A stretch of DNA of 64,000 nt from Cytophagales bacterium (GCA_013298025.1 JAAFJE010000003.1:248001-312000), one strand, 5' to 3'. Shown: positions 27,871 through 36,816, numbered from the stretch's first letter. Notes: generated by a model from the sequence alone, not told the origin. Numbers and translations are program-made.

Positions 27871-27902
27871 AAAAGGCTGCTCAATTCTGAACAGCCTTTT
27901 TT
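27871..27902. terminator. Bidirectional terminator between exonuclease gene and mtaB
   Basis: Arms AAAAGGCTG (27871-27879) and CAGCCTTTT (27892-27900) with A/T tracts both sides. Confidence 0.85.
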
Positions 27903-27905
27903 GTT

Positions 27906-29267
27906 TTAATGCGTATGGTTTTCGTATTCATTTTCAAGCTCTTGTACTTCTACGAGCATCTCAGCATTAATTTCAACCAAATGCACCTGTTTGGTTTCGT
28001 TGATTAACAAAGGGTCATATTTGGCGGTGACACGTACATAGTTTTCGGTAAATCCTTGCATTTGCCCATTTTCAATGTCTTCTTCAAACAATACCTCAAA
28101 GTGCTTTCCTAATTGAGATTCGTAAAAAGCTCGTTTCTTTTTATCCGAAAGAATATGCAACATTTTAGAACGCTCTGCCCTCTTATTTTGAGGCACAACA
28201 GGCTTAATGCTCAAGGCATGGGTATTTTCTCTTTCCGAATACGTAAATACGTGTAAATAACTGATGGGAAGTTCATTCAAAAATTGATAACTCTCTAAAA
28301 AAGCTTCATCTGTTTCGCCCGGATGACCCACGATTACATCAACCCCAATGCAACAATCGGGCATTAATGATTTTATTTTCTGTACTCGGTCTATGTACAA
28401 TTCTCGTTTGTAGCGGCGTTTCATTAAGCCCAATACCTTATTGCTTCCTGATTGAAGAGGAATATGAAAATGTGGTACAAATCGTTTCGACTGTGCCACA
28501 AAAGCAATAATTTCATCAGTCAATAAATTGGGTTCGATAGATGAAATTCTAAAGCGATTGATGCCTTCAACTTCATCTAAAGCCTTGATTAAATCAAGAA
28601 ATGACGCTACTCTTTTACCATTTTGCAACCCGAAATCACCAATATTTACACCTGTAAGCACAATTTCTTTTACTCCACTAGCGGCAATCTCCTGGGCAGC
28701 TTTTACGATATTGTCAATGCTATCAGAGCGGCTAGCTCCTCTTGCCAAAGGTATGGTACAATAGGAACAAGGGTAATCGCAACCGTCTTGTACTTTCAAG
28801 AAAGTACGAGTACGGTCGTTGAGCGAATAGGACGTATGGTATGCTATAGCCTCTTCGATGTTTTTGTTGAAAACCTTTGCCTGTGTTTGTGAAGGTTCTT
28901 TTACAAAGCCATCTAATAAATCAATAAGCTGAAACTTTTCGGCTGCACCCAATACGGCATCAACGCCCTCGATAGAAGCGATTTCCTGTGGCTTGAGTTG
29001 GGCATAGCATCCAATAATGGTTACGTAGCCATCAGGATTGATTTTTTGGGCTTCTTTTACAATTTTTTTACATTTTTTGTCTGCATTTTCAGTCACAGAA
29101 CAAGTGTTAATAATAAAAATATCTGGTTTTTGATTGAACTCTACTTTTTGATAGCCCTTATTTTCAAACATCCGCCCAATGGTTGATGTTTCCGAATAGT
29201 TTAGTTTACAGCCTAGTGTATAAAAGGCTACTTTCTTTTTATCAGTATGGTTGTCAGTATTTTGCAT
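27906..29267 (-). CDS. mtaB: tRNA t6A37 C2-methylthiotransferase MtaB
   Basis: A 453-residue radical SAM methylthiotransferase. The UPF0004 domain has three cluster cysteines (FYTLGCKLNYSE, INTCSVTENAD, IIGCYAQLKP). The radical SAM motif is CDYPCSYCTIPLARG, binding the second cluster. A TRAM-like C-terminal domain follows (about 385-445). It converts t6A to ms2t6A at position 37 of tRNAs reading ANN codons. The ...GCK... first motif and the short spacing favour MtaB over MiaB or RimO. A -7 box at 29291-29298 lies just upstream, within the tail of the previous minus-strand gene. Confidence 0.94.
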   Translation of the reverse strand: MQNTDNHTDKKKVAFYTLGCKLNYSETSTIGRMFENKGYQKVEFNQKPDIFIINTCSVTENADKKCKKIVKEAQKINPDGYVTIIGCYAQLKPQEIASIEGVDAVLGAAEKFQLIDLLDGFVKEPSQTQAKVFNKNIEEAIAYHTSYSLNDRTRTFLKVQDGCDYPCSYCTIPLARGASRSDSIDNIVKAAQEIAASGVKEIVLTGVNIGDFGLQNGKRVASFLDLIKALDEVEGINRFRISSIEPNLLTDEIIAFVAQSKRFVPHFHIPLQSGSNKVLGLMKRRYKRELYIDRVQKIKSLMPDCCIGVDVIVGHPGETDEAFLESYQFLNELPISYLHVFTYSERENTHALSIKPVVPQNKRAERSKMLHILSDKKKRAFYESQLGKHFEVLFEEDIENGQMQGFTENYVRVTAKYDPLLINETKQVHLVEINAEMLVEVQELENEYENHTH

Positions 29268-29290
29268 AAATATCAGATGAATCTCAATTA

Positions 29291-29298
29291 CAAAGTTA
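29291..29298 (-). promoter_or_regulatory. -7 box upstream of mtaB
   Basis: Minus-strand TAACTTTG matches TAnnTTTG, 24 bases before the mtaB ATG. A TTG lies 12 bases further up, closer than usual. Confidence 0.45.
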
Positions 29299-29301
29299 AG
29301 G

Positions 29302-31155
29302 CTATTTATTCAAAAAATCTTGGAATGCTTGTTGTTGAAGTGCTTTCCCTGCATTAAAATCTTTTTTACGAATCTTTCCCGTCGATTCTATAAGGTGCTT
29401 TCCAGCGTTGTCAAAGCAATAAGAACGCTTATCTTGTACCAGACCAAAACCGTCGTTAAACGTGAAGAAAGCAAAGGGTTTATATTGATTGCCAAAGATA
29501 TTTTTCGACCAATAAAATGCTTGATGAGGCAATCTTAATTGGGCTAGTAACGTGGCCGCAATGTCGTTCTGGGAACATACTTGCTTGATAATTAAGCCTT
29601 TTTCTTTCAATAAGCCTCCTGTCCAAACCATCGGAATATGGTAATCTTCTTGTTTGCTCTCTTCTTCGGGTAGTGGATGCCCGTGGTCTGCTACTATGAT
29701 TATCAACGTATTTTTCCACCAAGATTGTTCCTTTGCTTTTTGAATAAATGCACCCAAGCTGGCATCGGTGTAGTGATGTGCATTGATAAACAAGCTTTTT
29801 TCGTCTGTTCCTTTTAAAAAAGCCTTCATAGGTACTTCAAAAGGCTCATGGCTGCTGAGGGTGAAAAGGTTAACAAAAAATGGGTTTGGCATTTTAGCAC
29901 AATCTTTCAGCAATTTTCCCAACACAACATGGTCGTGTGCACCCCATTTGGCGTTCATGTCTTTGGGGTCAAAGTCGTATTTTGTAACGAGCTTTTGAAA
30001 TTGTCCATTGAGCATATAAGATTTCATATTGGCAAATTCTGGTTCGCCTCCGTAATACCAGGCCGTAGTGTAGTGTTGTTGACGGAAAACCTGACTTAAA
30101 AAAGGCAGACGAATAGTTTTTTGGGGTATGGTCATAATACTGGTAGTTGGCTGTGCTGGGAAAGCACTTAACAAAGCCACCAAGCCTTTGTCAGACCTAT
30201 CGCCACTGGCATAACATTGGCTAAACAAAATGCCCTCCTGGGCAAGCCTAGATAGTTGTGGAAGTACGCCTTTAAGCCCACCAGTTTTGTCAAATACTTT
30301 GGCTGTAAGACTTTCCCAAGTAATGATAATCACATTGGGGTGTTGTACGGTTGTATCTATGACAAAATGTGTTTGGGTAGAAGTGTCGAGAAAAAGAGAA
30401 TCAACCAAGGTTTTTGCTTTTTTTGGAGCAAAGTATTGGTAAGGGTTATCGTGTTGAGCCGTATGGTTGACACAAGAATCAAAAAAGTTCCAAACAGGAT
30501 TAATAGCTGCCAAATTGGCAAAACGTTGGGTCGAAAAATACACACTACTTTGATTGATAGGAGCAAGCTGTAAGCCGCCTCTCATGGGAATAATCAGCAA
30601 GGCAATTGCCAATAAATAAATGGGCAAAGCATACCAAACGACCTGCGTCACAGGTTTAGGACGGCGGTTGCGTAAGAGCCACAAATAGAGTAAAGCGCCT
30701 GTAAGCGATAACATACCCCAAAGCCACACCAAGAGCAATAAGGGAGAAGAGCTTGCCGAAGCCCATACCTCTTTCAAATGTGAGAGGTACATGAGGGGAG
30801 TAGCGTCAATCCTAAAGCCCCATTTTCTAAAGAGTTCTACGTCGATAATTACCACCAGACTGCACAATAATACCATAACAATAGTATAAAGGCTAATCAA
30901 CCAACGTTTGAGGCTTGGGTGGATGATACGTGATAGACTTGTCGATAAAGCAAATATCAACCAAGGAATCACAGATAAATAAGCAGAAAATGACCAGTCT
31001 AACCTGCTTCCGTAAATAAATATTTTACCTATAGTAACAGGACTAAGGGAGGTAGCTTGTGTGTAGTGATAAATTAAAAAAAGTATTTTTGTTAATACAA
31101 AATAAAGCCACCAAAATAAAAAGTATTTAATAAAAAAGCGAAATGTATATAGCAC
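29302..31155 (-). CDS. LtaS-like membrane sulfatase-fold phosphotransferase
   Basis: About 617 residues from the GTG at 31155 (a TTG at 31197 is possible, but a promoter box at 31174-31181 lies between). Five membrane helices occupy residues about 5-200. The extracytoplasmic sulfatase fold follows: NVIIITWESLTAKVFDKTG holds the likely Thr nucleophile, YASGDRSDKGLVALLSAFPA the conserved Arg/Lys, and IIIVADHGHPLP the metal-binding Asp-His. Relatives transfer phosphoglycerol or phosphoethanolamine to envelope glycans. The true substrate in this phylum is unknown. The product is anchored in the inner membrane with its catalytic domain in the periplasm. Confidence 0.85.
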   Translation of the reverse strand: MLYTFRFFIKYFLFWWLYFVLTKILFLIYHYTQATSLSPVTIGKIFIYGSRLDWSFSAYLSVIPWLIFALSTSLSRIIHPSLKRWLISLYTIVMVLLCSLVVIIDVELFRKWGFRIDATPLMYLSHLKEVWASASSSPLLLLVWLWGMLSLTGALLYLWLLRNRRPKPVTQVVWYALPIYLLAIALLIIPMRGGLQLAPINQSSVYFSTQRFANLAAINPVWNFFDSCVNHTAQHDNPYQYFAPKKAKTLVDSLFLDTSTQTHFVIDTTVQHPNVIIITWESLTAKVFDKTGGLKGVLPQLSRLAQEGILFSQCYASGDRSDKGLVALLSAFPAQPTTSIMTIPQKTIRLPFLSQVFRQQHYTTAWYYGGEPEFANMKSYMLNGQFQKLVTKYDFDPKDMNAKWGAHDHVVLGKLLKDCAKMPNPFFVNLFTLSSHEPFEVPMKAFLKGTDEKSLFINAHHYTDASLGAFIQKAKEQSWWKNTLIIIVADHGHPLPEEESKQEDYHIPMVWTGGLLKEKGLIIKQVCSQNDIAATLLAQLRLPHQAFYWSKNIFGNQYKPFAFFTFNDGFGLVQDKRSYCFDNAGKHLIESTGKIRKKDFNAGKALQQQAFQDFLNK

Positions 31156-31173
31156 GGAACATGAATTTTTCCG

Positions 31174-31207
31174 CAAAGTTAATAGATTTCCTATCAATTA
31201 GCCACAA
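31174..31207 (-). promoter_or_regulatory. Possible promoter of the LtaS-like gene
   Basis: Minus strand: TTG at 31207-31205, 23 bases, then TAACTTTG at 31181-31174. The spacing is at the long end. It overlaps the tail of the glnA terminator. If used, translation must begin at the GTG at 31155. Confidence 0.45.
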
Positions 31208-31210
31208 AAA

Positions 31211-31234
31211 AAGCCTGTCTGAACAGACAGGCTT
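31211..31234 (-). terminator. Terminator of the type II glutamine synthetase gene
   Basis: Arms AAGCCTGTCT (31211-31220) and AGACAGGCTT (31225-31234), loop GAAC. On the minus strand it runs into seven T's. Confidence 0.9.
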
Positions 31235-31252
31235 CTTATATAGCTGTTACGA

Positions 31253-32278
31253 TTAGATTTTCGCAGTCTTAACAGTTTTGATGATACGAGCAGCAACTTT
31301 GTATGGATCAGCAGCTGAGTTTGGACGACGGTCTTCCAACCATCCTTTCCAACCTTTTTGTACAGCAGCGATTGGAATACGGATTGAAGCACCACGGTCA
31401 GATACACCAAATGAGAATTGGTCGATAGACTGAGTTTCGTGCTTACCTGTCAAACGCAAGTGGTTGTCTGCACCATATACAGCGATGTGTTCTGCTATGA
31501 ATGGACGGAACGCTTCGCAAATAATTTCGTAAGTTTCTTTGCTTCCACAAGTACGAAGTACAGAGTTAGAGAAGTTAGCGTGCATACCAGAACCATTCCA
31601 GTCAGTATTTCCAAGAGGCTTACAGTGGTAGTTAACCCAAACACCGTATTTCTCACAAGTTCTTTCCAATAAATAACGAGCAATCCAAATTTCGTCACCA
31701 GCTTGTTTAGCACCTTTAGCGAAACATTGGAATTCCCACTGACCAGCAGCAACCTCAGCGTTGATACCTTCAACGTTTAAGCCAGCTTGAAGACAGTATT
31801 CTAAGTGTTCTTCAACGATGTTACGACCGAAAGCATTTTTAGCACCAACTGAGCAATAGTAAGGACCTTGTGGACGTGGGTAGCCGTTTGCAGGGAAACC
31901 TAAAGGGAGATTAGTAGCTAAGTCGTACAAGAAATATTCTTGCTCAAAGCCAAACCAGAAATCATTGTCATCATCTTCGATTGTAGCACGACCATTAGAT
32001 TCGTGAGGTAAACCGTTAGAATCTAAAACTTCGCACATTACCAAATACGCAGGAGTTCCTAATAAAGAACGCTCAGGGTCTGGACAAATATAAACTGGTT
32101 TCAATTGACAGTCTGAAGAACCACCTGGAGCTTGCTCTGTTGAAGAACCGTCAAATGACCACATTCCGCAATCTTCTAATTTTCCACTAAAATCACTCTC
32201 AATTTTAGTTTTACTACGAAGGCTCTGAGTTGGTTTGTATCCGTCCAACCAAATGTACTCAAGTTTAGCTTTTGCCAT
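31253..32278 (-). CDS. glnA: Glutamine synthetase type II (GSII)
   Basis: A 341-residue enzyme of the eukaryote-like GSII family, far shorter than GSI (about 470) or GSIII. The beta-grasp domain covers residues about 1-90 (LEYIWLDGYKPTQSLRSKTK, SFDGSSTEQAPGGSSDC). Catalytic motifs are FGFEQEYFL, GLNVEGINAEVAAGQWEFQ, GSGMHANFS and NHLRLTGKHET. It makes glutamine from glutamate, ammonia and ATP, probably as a decamer. There is no adenylylation loop as in GSI. It is divergent from the GSIII gene, sharing a 592-base control region, and has a good promoter at 32331-32362. Confidence 0.95.
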   Translation of the reverse strand: MAKAKLEYIWLDGYKPTQSLRSKTKIESDFSGKLEDCGMWSFDGSSTEQAPGGSSDCQLKPVYICPDPERSLLGTPAYLVMCEVLDSNGLPHESNGRATIEDDDNDFWFGFEQEYFLYDLATNLPLGFPANGYPRPQGPYYCSVGAKNAFGRNIVEEHLEYCLQAGLNVEGINAEVAAGQWEFQCFAKGAKQAGDEIWIARYLLERTCEKYGVWVNYHCKPLGNTDWNGSGMHANFSNSVLRTCGSKETYEIICEAFRPFIAEHIAVYGADNHLRLTGKHETQSIDQFSFGVSDRGASIRIPIAAVQKGWKGWLEDRRPNSAADPYKVAARIIKTVKTAKI

Positions 32279-32330
32279 GATAAGTTAACTGGTTTTTATC
32301 GATTAGTTAATTTTTTCTTAAATTCTGGTA

Positions 32331-32362
32331 CAAATATAAAGTGCTTTATGAGAAAAATACAA
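32331..32362 (-). promoter_or_regulatory. Promoter of the GSII gene
   Basis: Minus strand: TTG at 32362-32360, 21 bases, then TATATTTG at 32338-32331, an exact -7 match. The leader to the ATG at 32278 is about 45 bases. Confidence 0.7.
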
Positions 32363-32810
32363 AAAAAATTTAAAAAAAGATTCAAAATTAATCGTGTTTT
32401 TCTGAAAACTACTAAAACAGTGAAATTTACTTACCGGTAAAATAATATTTTTGCCTTAATTGCAAATTATATTTTGTGATATTCAAATATACAAGATATA
32501 ATTTTGTAATAAAAGAAAATAGCAGAATTTTTTATAAATATATTAGAAATATACAATTTTTTCACAAAGAGTTTACAAAACCACTTTTTATTGCCTATTA
32601 CTTATACGTTAGATGGATAAAAAAACAGAATTTTTAAGAAAAAGGCTGCTATATTGATGCCCAAATAATGTAATAATACAATATTTATCAGAAATAACTT
32701 GAAATTCAAACGCTTCTGCCACAATTCCACAAATTATTGCTGTTTGGTATGAATCAAACCCTTCCAAATATTCCTTTGGTCTTAGACTATGTTTTTAACA
32801 ATCTATTGTA

Positions 32811-32818
32811 TATTTTTG
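32811..32818 (+). promoter_or_regulatory. Possible -7 box of the GSIII gene
   Basis: TATTTTTG matches TAnnTTTG, 52 bases before the GSIII ATG at 32871. A correctly spaced TTG is not seen. Confidence 0.35.
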
Positions 32819-32870
32819 GAAAACAATTTTTTGCTTAATAAATACCATTTAATAATCATTAACAAAGCTT

Positions 32871-35075
32871 ATGGCGATAGCAAGATTTAAGGCACTCGAA
32901 TTGGCACAGTCTCGTCAGACTGTACCCGTAAAAGTACCAGCAGAAAAAGTAACCGATTTCTATGGAAGTAATACTTTCAACGACGAAGTGATGCGTTCGT
33001 TGTTGAGTCCTGAAGCATATTTGAAAATTACGAATGCGATTCAAGATGGAAAAAAAATAGATAGAGAAGCCGCCGACGAAGTTGCTGCCGCCATGAAATC
33101 GTGGGCAATCTCGAAAGGAGCTACCCACTATACGCACTGGTTTCAACCGCTCACGGGAACAACAGCCGAAAAACATGACGCTTTTTTTGATATAACACAT
33201 ACAGGTAAAGCTATTGAAAAATTTAAGGGAAGTGCCTTGGTACAACAAGAACCCGACGCTTCTTCTTTCCCCAATGGGGGTATCCGCTCTACTTTCGAGG
33301 CGAGAGGCTATACCGCTTGGGACCCGTCTTCGCCTGCTTTTATCATGGAAAACTTGGCCGGCACGGCTACGCTTTGTATTCCTTCGGTATTTGTGTCTTA
33401 TACGGGCGAAGCCTTAGACTATAAAACGCCTTTGTTGAAGTCGATAGAATTGATTGATAAGGCTGCTACCAAAGTAATGAACGAGTACTTCAACCGTGAT
33501 GTGTCTAAAGTAACCGTAACGCTAGGAGCAGAACAAGAATATTTCTTGATTGATGAAGCCCTTTACAATGCTCGTCCAGACTTGATGATGGCTGGTCGTA
33601 GCGTGTTTGGACATTCGCCAGCCAAAGGGCAACAGCTTGAAGACCATTACTTTGGCTCTATTCCTTCGAGAATTAATGCCTTTATGGTCGATTTTGAATT
33701 GGAGGCCCTAAAGCTAGGTATGCCTGTGCGTACACGCCACAACGAGGTAGCTCCGGCTCAGTTTGAGGTAGCTCCTACGTTTGAAGAAGTGAACTTGGCT
33801 TGCGACCACAATGCCCTGCTCATGGATTTGATGAACAAAGTGGCTGCCAAACACAAATTGAGGGTATTGTTTCACGAAAAACCTTTTGCTGGCATCAATG
33901 GCTCTGGAAAGCATAACAACTGGTCGTTGGGAACAGACACAGGCGTTAATTTGTTGAGTCCTTCGACAAAACCAAAAGAAAACCTTCGTTTCTTAACGTT
34001 TTTTGTCAATACCATCAAGGCTGTACACGACCATGCCGACTTGCTGCGTGCCTCTATCGCTACGGCGGGTAACGAACACCGCTTAGGTGCAAACGAAGCT
34101 CCACCAGCCATTATCTCTATTTTTATTGGCTCGGAAATGACCAAGGTTTTGAACGATTTAGAAAATCTTTCGGACTTGAACGACATCAAACTTGAAAAAG
34201 GAGATAATGTGTATCTGCGTTTGGGTATCAACAAAATCCCAGCGTTGTTGCTCGACAACACCGACCGCAACCGTACTTCGCCTTTTGCTTTTACAGGAAA
34301 TAAATTTGAGTTTAGAGCAGTGGGTTCGTCGGCAAATTCGGCAACACCGATGACCATTTTGAATACCATTATGGCAAGCCAACTTTTCAAGTTTAGAGAA
34401 GAAGTGGATGTTATTTTAGAAAAAGGCATCAAGAAAGAATTGGCCATTGTAGAAGTACTCAAAAAGTATGTAAAAGAAACCAAACGTATTTTGTTTGAAG
34501 GCAATGGGTATTCGGATGAATGGGTGGACGAAGCGGCATCTCGTGGGTTGTCGAACCTCAAAACTACGCCAGAAGCCTTGGCTAAATACATCGACCCAAG
34601 TGCCATTGAGTTGTTTGCCAAATATAATATTTTTAATGAAACCGAAATGCACGCTCGTTTCGAGATTGAGTTAGAAAATTACATCAAAAAGGTACAAATT
34701 GAATCACGGGTGATTGGCGATTTGGCGATTAACCACATTGTTTCTACTTCTTTGAAATACCAAACGCAATTGGTTGACAACGTAAGAGGGCAAAAAGAAA
34801 TTGGTATCGACCCACAATACTATGCTCCAACGATTGAAATTATCAAGAAAATTTCGATTTATACGGCTAAAATTACAACCCTTTGCGACGACATGACCGA
34901 GGCACGCAAAGAGGCGAATAACGTCGAAAGCACCTACGACAGGGCGGTTGTTTATAGCACCAAAATCAAGGCGTATTTCGAGGAAATTAGATACTGCGTT
35001 GATAAACTAGAACTTATCGTTGACGACGACGAATGGCCTTTGCCAAAATACAGAGAATTACTCATGATTCGATAA
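32871..35075 (+). CDS. glnN: Glutamine synthetase type III (GSIII)
   Basis: A 734-residue GSIII, the normal length for the dodecameric Bacteroidota/cyanobacterial type. Key motifs are THYTHWFQPLTGTTAEKHDA, LGAEQEYFLID, ETPPFAGINGSGKHNNWS-type ATP loop (here KPFAGINGSGKHNNWSLG) and TAGNEHRLGANEAPPAIIS, the GSIII signature. The C-terminal 170 residues are helical (family-specific domain). It performs the same reaction as GSII but is unrelated in its N-terminal fold and subunit contacts. Having both beside an ammonium transporter suggests use at different nitrogen levels. Confidence 0.96.
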   Translation: MAIARFKALELAQSRQTVPVKVPAEKVTDFYGSNTFNDEVMRSLLSPEAYLKITNAIQDGKKIDREAADEVAAAMKSWAISKGATHYTHWFQPLTGTTAEKHDAFFDITHTGKAIEKFKGSALVQQEPDASSFPNGGIRSTFEARGYTAWDPSSPAFIMENLAGTATLCIPSVFVSYTGEALDYKTPLLKSIELIDKAATKVMNEYFNRDVSKVTVTLGAEQEYFLIDEALYNARPDLMMAGRSVFGHSPAKGQQLEDHYFGSIPSRINAFMVDFELEALKLGMPVRTRHNEVAPAQFEVAPTFEEVNLACDHNALLMDLMNKVAAKHKLRVLFHEKPFAGINGSGKHNNWSLGTDTGVNLLSPSTKPKENLRFLTFFVNTIKAVHDHADLLRASIATAGNEHRLGANEAPPAIISIFIGSEMTKVLNDLENLSDLNDIKLEKGDNVYLRLGINKIPALLLDNTDRNRTSPFAFTGNKFEFRAVGSSANSATPMTILNTIMASQLFKFREEVDVILEKGIKKELAIVEVLKKYVKETKRILFEGNGYSDEWVDEAASRGLSNLKTTPEALAKYIDPSAIELFAKYNIFNETEMHARFEIELENYIKKVQIESRVIGDLAINHIVSTSLKYQTQLVDNVRGQKEIGIDPQYYAPTIEIIKKISIYTAKITTLCDDMTEARKEANNVESTYDRAVVYSTKIKAYFEEIRYCVDKLELIVDDDEWPLPKYRELLMIR

Positions 35076-35082
35076 TTTTCCT

Positions 35083-35117
35083 GCCCTCTGTTAGCTAAAT
35101 GGAGGGCATTTTTTTAT
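35083..35117 (+). terminator. Terminator after GSIII gene
   Basis: Arms GCCCTC (35083-35088) and GAGGGC (35102-35107), 13-base loop, then ATTTTTTT. Confidence 0.8.
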
Positions 35118-35155
35118 ATTTGACCCAAAATCTATTCATTCATCCTGTTAAAAAT

Positions 35156-35719
35156 ATGGCTAAACACACAAATCCGGGTTTCGACCCTGCCGAAATTGAA
35201 CAACTCAAATTGGAATGCCAAGAGGCTGGAAAGCCTTTTGTTTATTTTGAAGACGAATTGAACGACGAGCCAGACAATGTAGAAGAATTTGTACATATCC
35301 AATTTGTTGGCGAATACAACAAGCAAGAAGTTATTTACGATGCCGTGCTTTATACACTTCGTTTGCACCATTGTAGCCTTGTATTTGAAGCGGCCGAAAA
35401 AAAGGTAAAAAACTCGTACCCTTCCTATATTCCTCAAGAAGAAAGAGATGCAAGCTATGTGCCAAACGAAGAGTTTGAAGAGGAAATAGATATGTTTATT
35501 GCCGAACTCATCGACGAAATGGAAGAAAACGAAGAGGTGAAAGTGGCTGAACATTTAGAAATTGACCCCGATTTTGATTATGGTATTGGCCTAGACGTTT
35601 GTCTGAACGTAGAGGAGATTTCGGAGGAAGTAGTAGAAAAATTTGTGGCGGAGTTCTTGAGTGGCTCATTCAAACTCGACCCAACTTTGTACTCTTTCAA
35701 ATCGGAAGATGAAGACTAA
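35156..35719 (+). CDS. Highly acidic conserved hypothetical protein
   Basis: A 187-residue protein from the ATG at 35156 (MAKHTNPGFDPAEIEQLKLE). It has no signal peptide or membrane segment and is rich in Glu and Asp, particularly at residues 95-150 (EEEIDMFIAELIDEMEENEE). I do not recognise a family function. A helical, acidic protein of this kind could bind basic partners or RNA-binding proteins, but that is speculation. The ATG chosen follows the GSIII terminator; the earlier start at 35099 lies in the terminator stem and is unlikely. It has its own downstream terminator at 35738-35784. Confidence 0.7.
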   Translation: MAKHTNPGFDPAEIEQLKLECQEAGKPFVYFEDELNDEPDNVEEFVHIQFVGEYNKQEVIYDAVLYTLRLHHCSLVFEAAEKKVKNSYPSYIPQEERDASYVPNEEFEEEIDMFIAELIDEMEENEEVKVAEHLEIDPDFDYGIGLDVCLNVEEISEEVVEKFVAEFLSGSFKLDPTLYSFKSEDED

Positions 35720-35737
35720 ACGTCTTACGGTGCTTGT

Positions 35738-35784
35738 AAAGCCTGACTACACTGGTGCATTGTTGCTGGTATAGTCAGGCTTTT
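35738..35784 (+). terminator. Terminator after the acidic protein gene
   Basis: Arms AAAGCCTGACTA (35738-35749) and TAGTCAGGCTTT (35772-35783), long 22-base loop, then a T. Confidence 0.75.
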
Positions 35785-35847
35785 GAGTAGTATAAACCCA
35801 AGTATAAGTTGCTTGCAATACAATCCATTCAATTTTTATTAGAACGT

Positions 35848-36549
35848 ATGCAATTGTTTTATCAGCCTGATATTCAGGAAGTAAAAAGATTAAGTGAGGA
35901 GGAGTCACGTCATGCTATCAAGGTTTTGAGGCTGCAAGTAGGCGACCTGATTTTTGTGATAGATGGCAAGGGAAATAAATTTCAATGCCGCATTACGCAG
36001 GCAAACGACAAAAAATGTGGAGTAGAAATTGTTGCCGTACAGCCCGAATTTGGCAAACGTCCCTATCATTTTCATTTGGTCATTGCACCAACCAAAAATT
36101 TAGATAGAATAGAATGGATGGTAGAAAAATGTGTGGAAATAGGTATCGACGAAATTTCTTTTGTACAAACTCGTTATTCAGAAAGAAAGGAAATTAAAAC
36201 GCAACGCATCGAAAAAATTGCGATAGGAGCAATGAAGCAATCCTTGAAAGCGTATTTGCCTACAATTAATGAGATGGTTTCATGGAAAAACTTTCTACAA
36301 CAACCCTTGCCAGCCCAGCATAATTTGATTGCTCACCTCGAAGATGGCGAAAGGTTTTTATTGAAAAATGTGCCTAAACCTACCGAAAGCACTTGCGTGC
36401 TAATAGGCCCAGAAGGCGATTTTAGTCCAGACGAAATTACGCAAGCTTTGGCAAAAGGCTTCAAGCCTGTGAGTTTGGGAGAAAGCCGCTTACGCACCGA
36501 AACCGCAGGTTTAGTGGCTTGTCATACAGTTCATTTGATTAACTCATAA
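35848..36549 (+). CDS. rsmE: 16S rRNA m3U1498 methyltransferase RsmE
   Basis: A 233-residue SPOUT methyltransferase from the ATG at 35848 (MQLFYQPDIQEVKRL). The N-terminal PUA-like domain is about residues 1-70 (SRHAIKVLRLQVGDLIFVID). The knot has the SAM motifs CVLIGPEGDFSPDEI and VSLGESRLRTETAGLVA, both RsmE signatures. It methylates U1498 of 16S rRNA in the assembled 30S subunit. The 13 residues available upstream (from 35809) are not family-like. It is followed by a tandem octamer repeat. Confidence 0.94.
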   Translation: MQLFYQPDIQEVKRLSEEESRHAIKVLRLQVGDLIFVIDGKGNKFQCRITQANDKKCGVEIVAVQPEFGKRPYHFHLVIAPTKNLDRIEWMVEKCVEIGIDEISFVQTRYSERKEIKTQRIEKIAIGAMKQSLKAYLPTINEMVSWKNFLQQPLPAQHNLIAHLEDGERFLLKNVPKPTESTCVLIGPEGDFSPDEITQALAKGFKPVSLGESRLRTETAGLVACHTVHLINS

Positions 36550-36556
36550 ACTATAA

Positions 36557-36588
36557 TTGAGTGATTGAGTGATTGAGTGATTGAGTGA
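36557..36588. repeat. Four tandem copies of TTGAGTGA
   Basis: Four perfect head-to-tail octamers directly after rsmE. The sequence continues as ATTGTGG, so GAGTGAATTGTG at 36583-36594 is shared with 42378-42389. It could be a slippage-prone microsatellite derived from a dispersed repeat. Confidence 0.7.
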
Positions 36589-36816
36589 ATTGTGGATTAA
36601 CCTTTTCATTTTAAAATATCAGCAAGTTGCGAGTTGTACAATTTTACAAGAAAATGTTTTGAGGACGGCGGTTATCAGGCGGTTTTGGATTTATTAGGTT
36701 TTGTAGCACTATTCCAAGATAAGCTGAAATGGGTTTTGTTTATGAGTAGCCAAATTTTCCCATCAAAAATCCGATATTTGTGCATTTTATTCTTTATATT
36801 TATTCTTTCAAAAGCT

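Larger units (their letters stand above)
32279..32870. other. Divergent control region between GSII and GSIII genes
   Basis: A 592-base, very AT-rich gap without any gene. It holds the GSII promoter at 32331-32362 and TATTTTTG boxes at 32446-32453 and 32811-32818 facing GSIII. A dyad-like TTACCGGTAA at 32429-32438 is a perfect 10-base palindrome and a candidate regulator site. No known nitrogen operator can be assigned. Confidence 0.6.

Noticed and set aside
33872-34621. A 249-codon minus-strand frame inside the GSIII gene
   Set aside because: It is fully antisense to a well-supported GSIII gene and has no family features of its own.
36557-36588. CRISPR-like array
   Set aside because: The copies are contiguous octamers without spacers, so it is a simple tandem repeat. 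No cas genes occur in the window.
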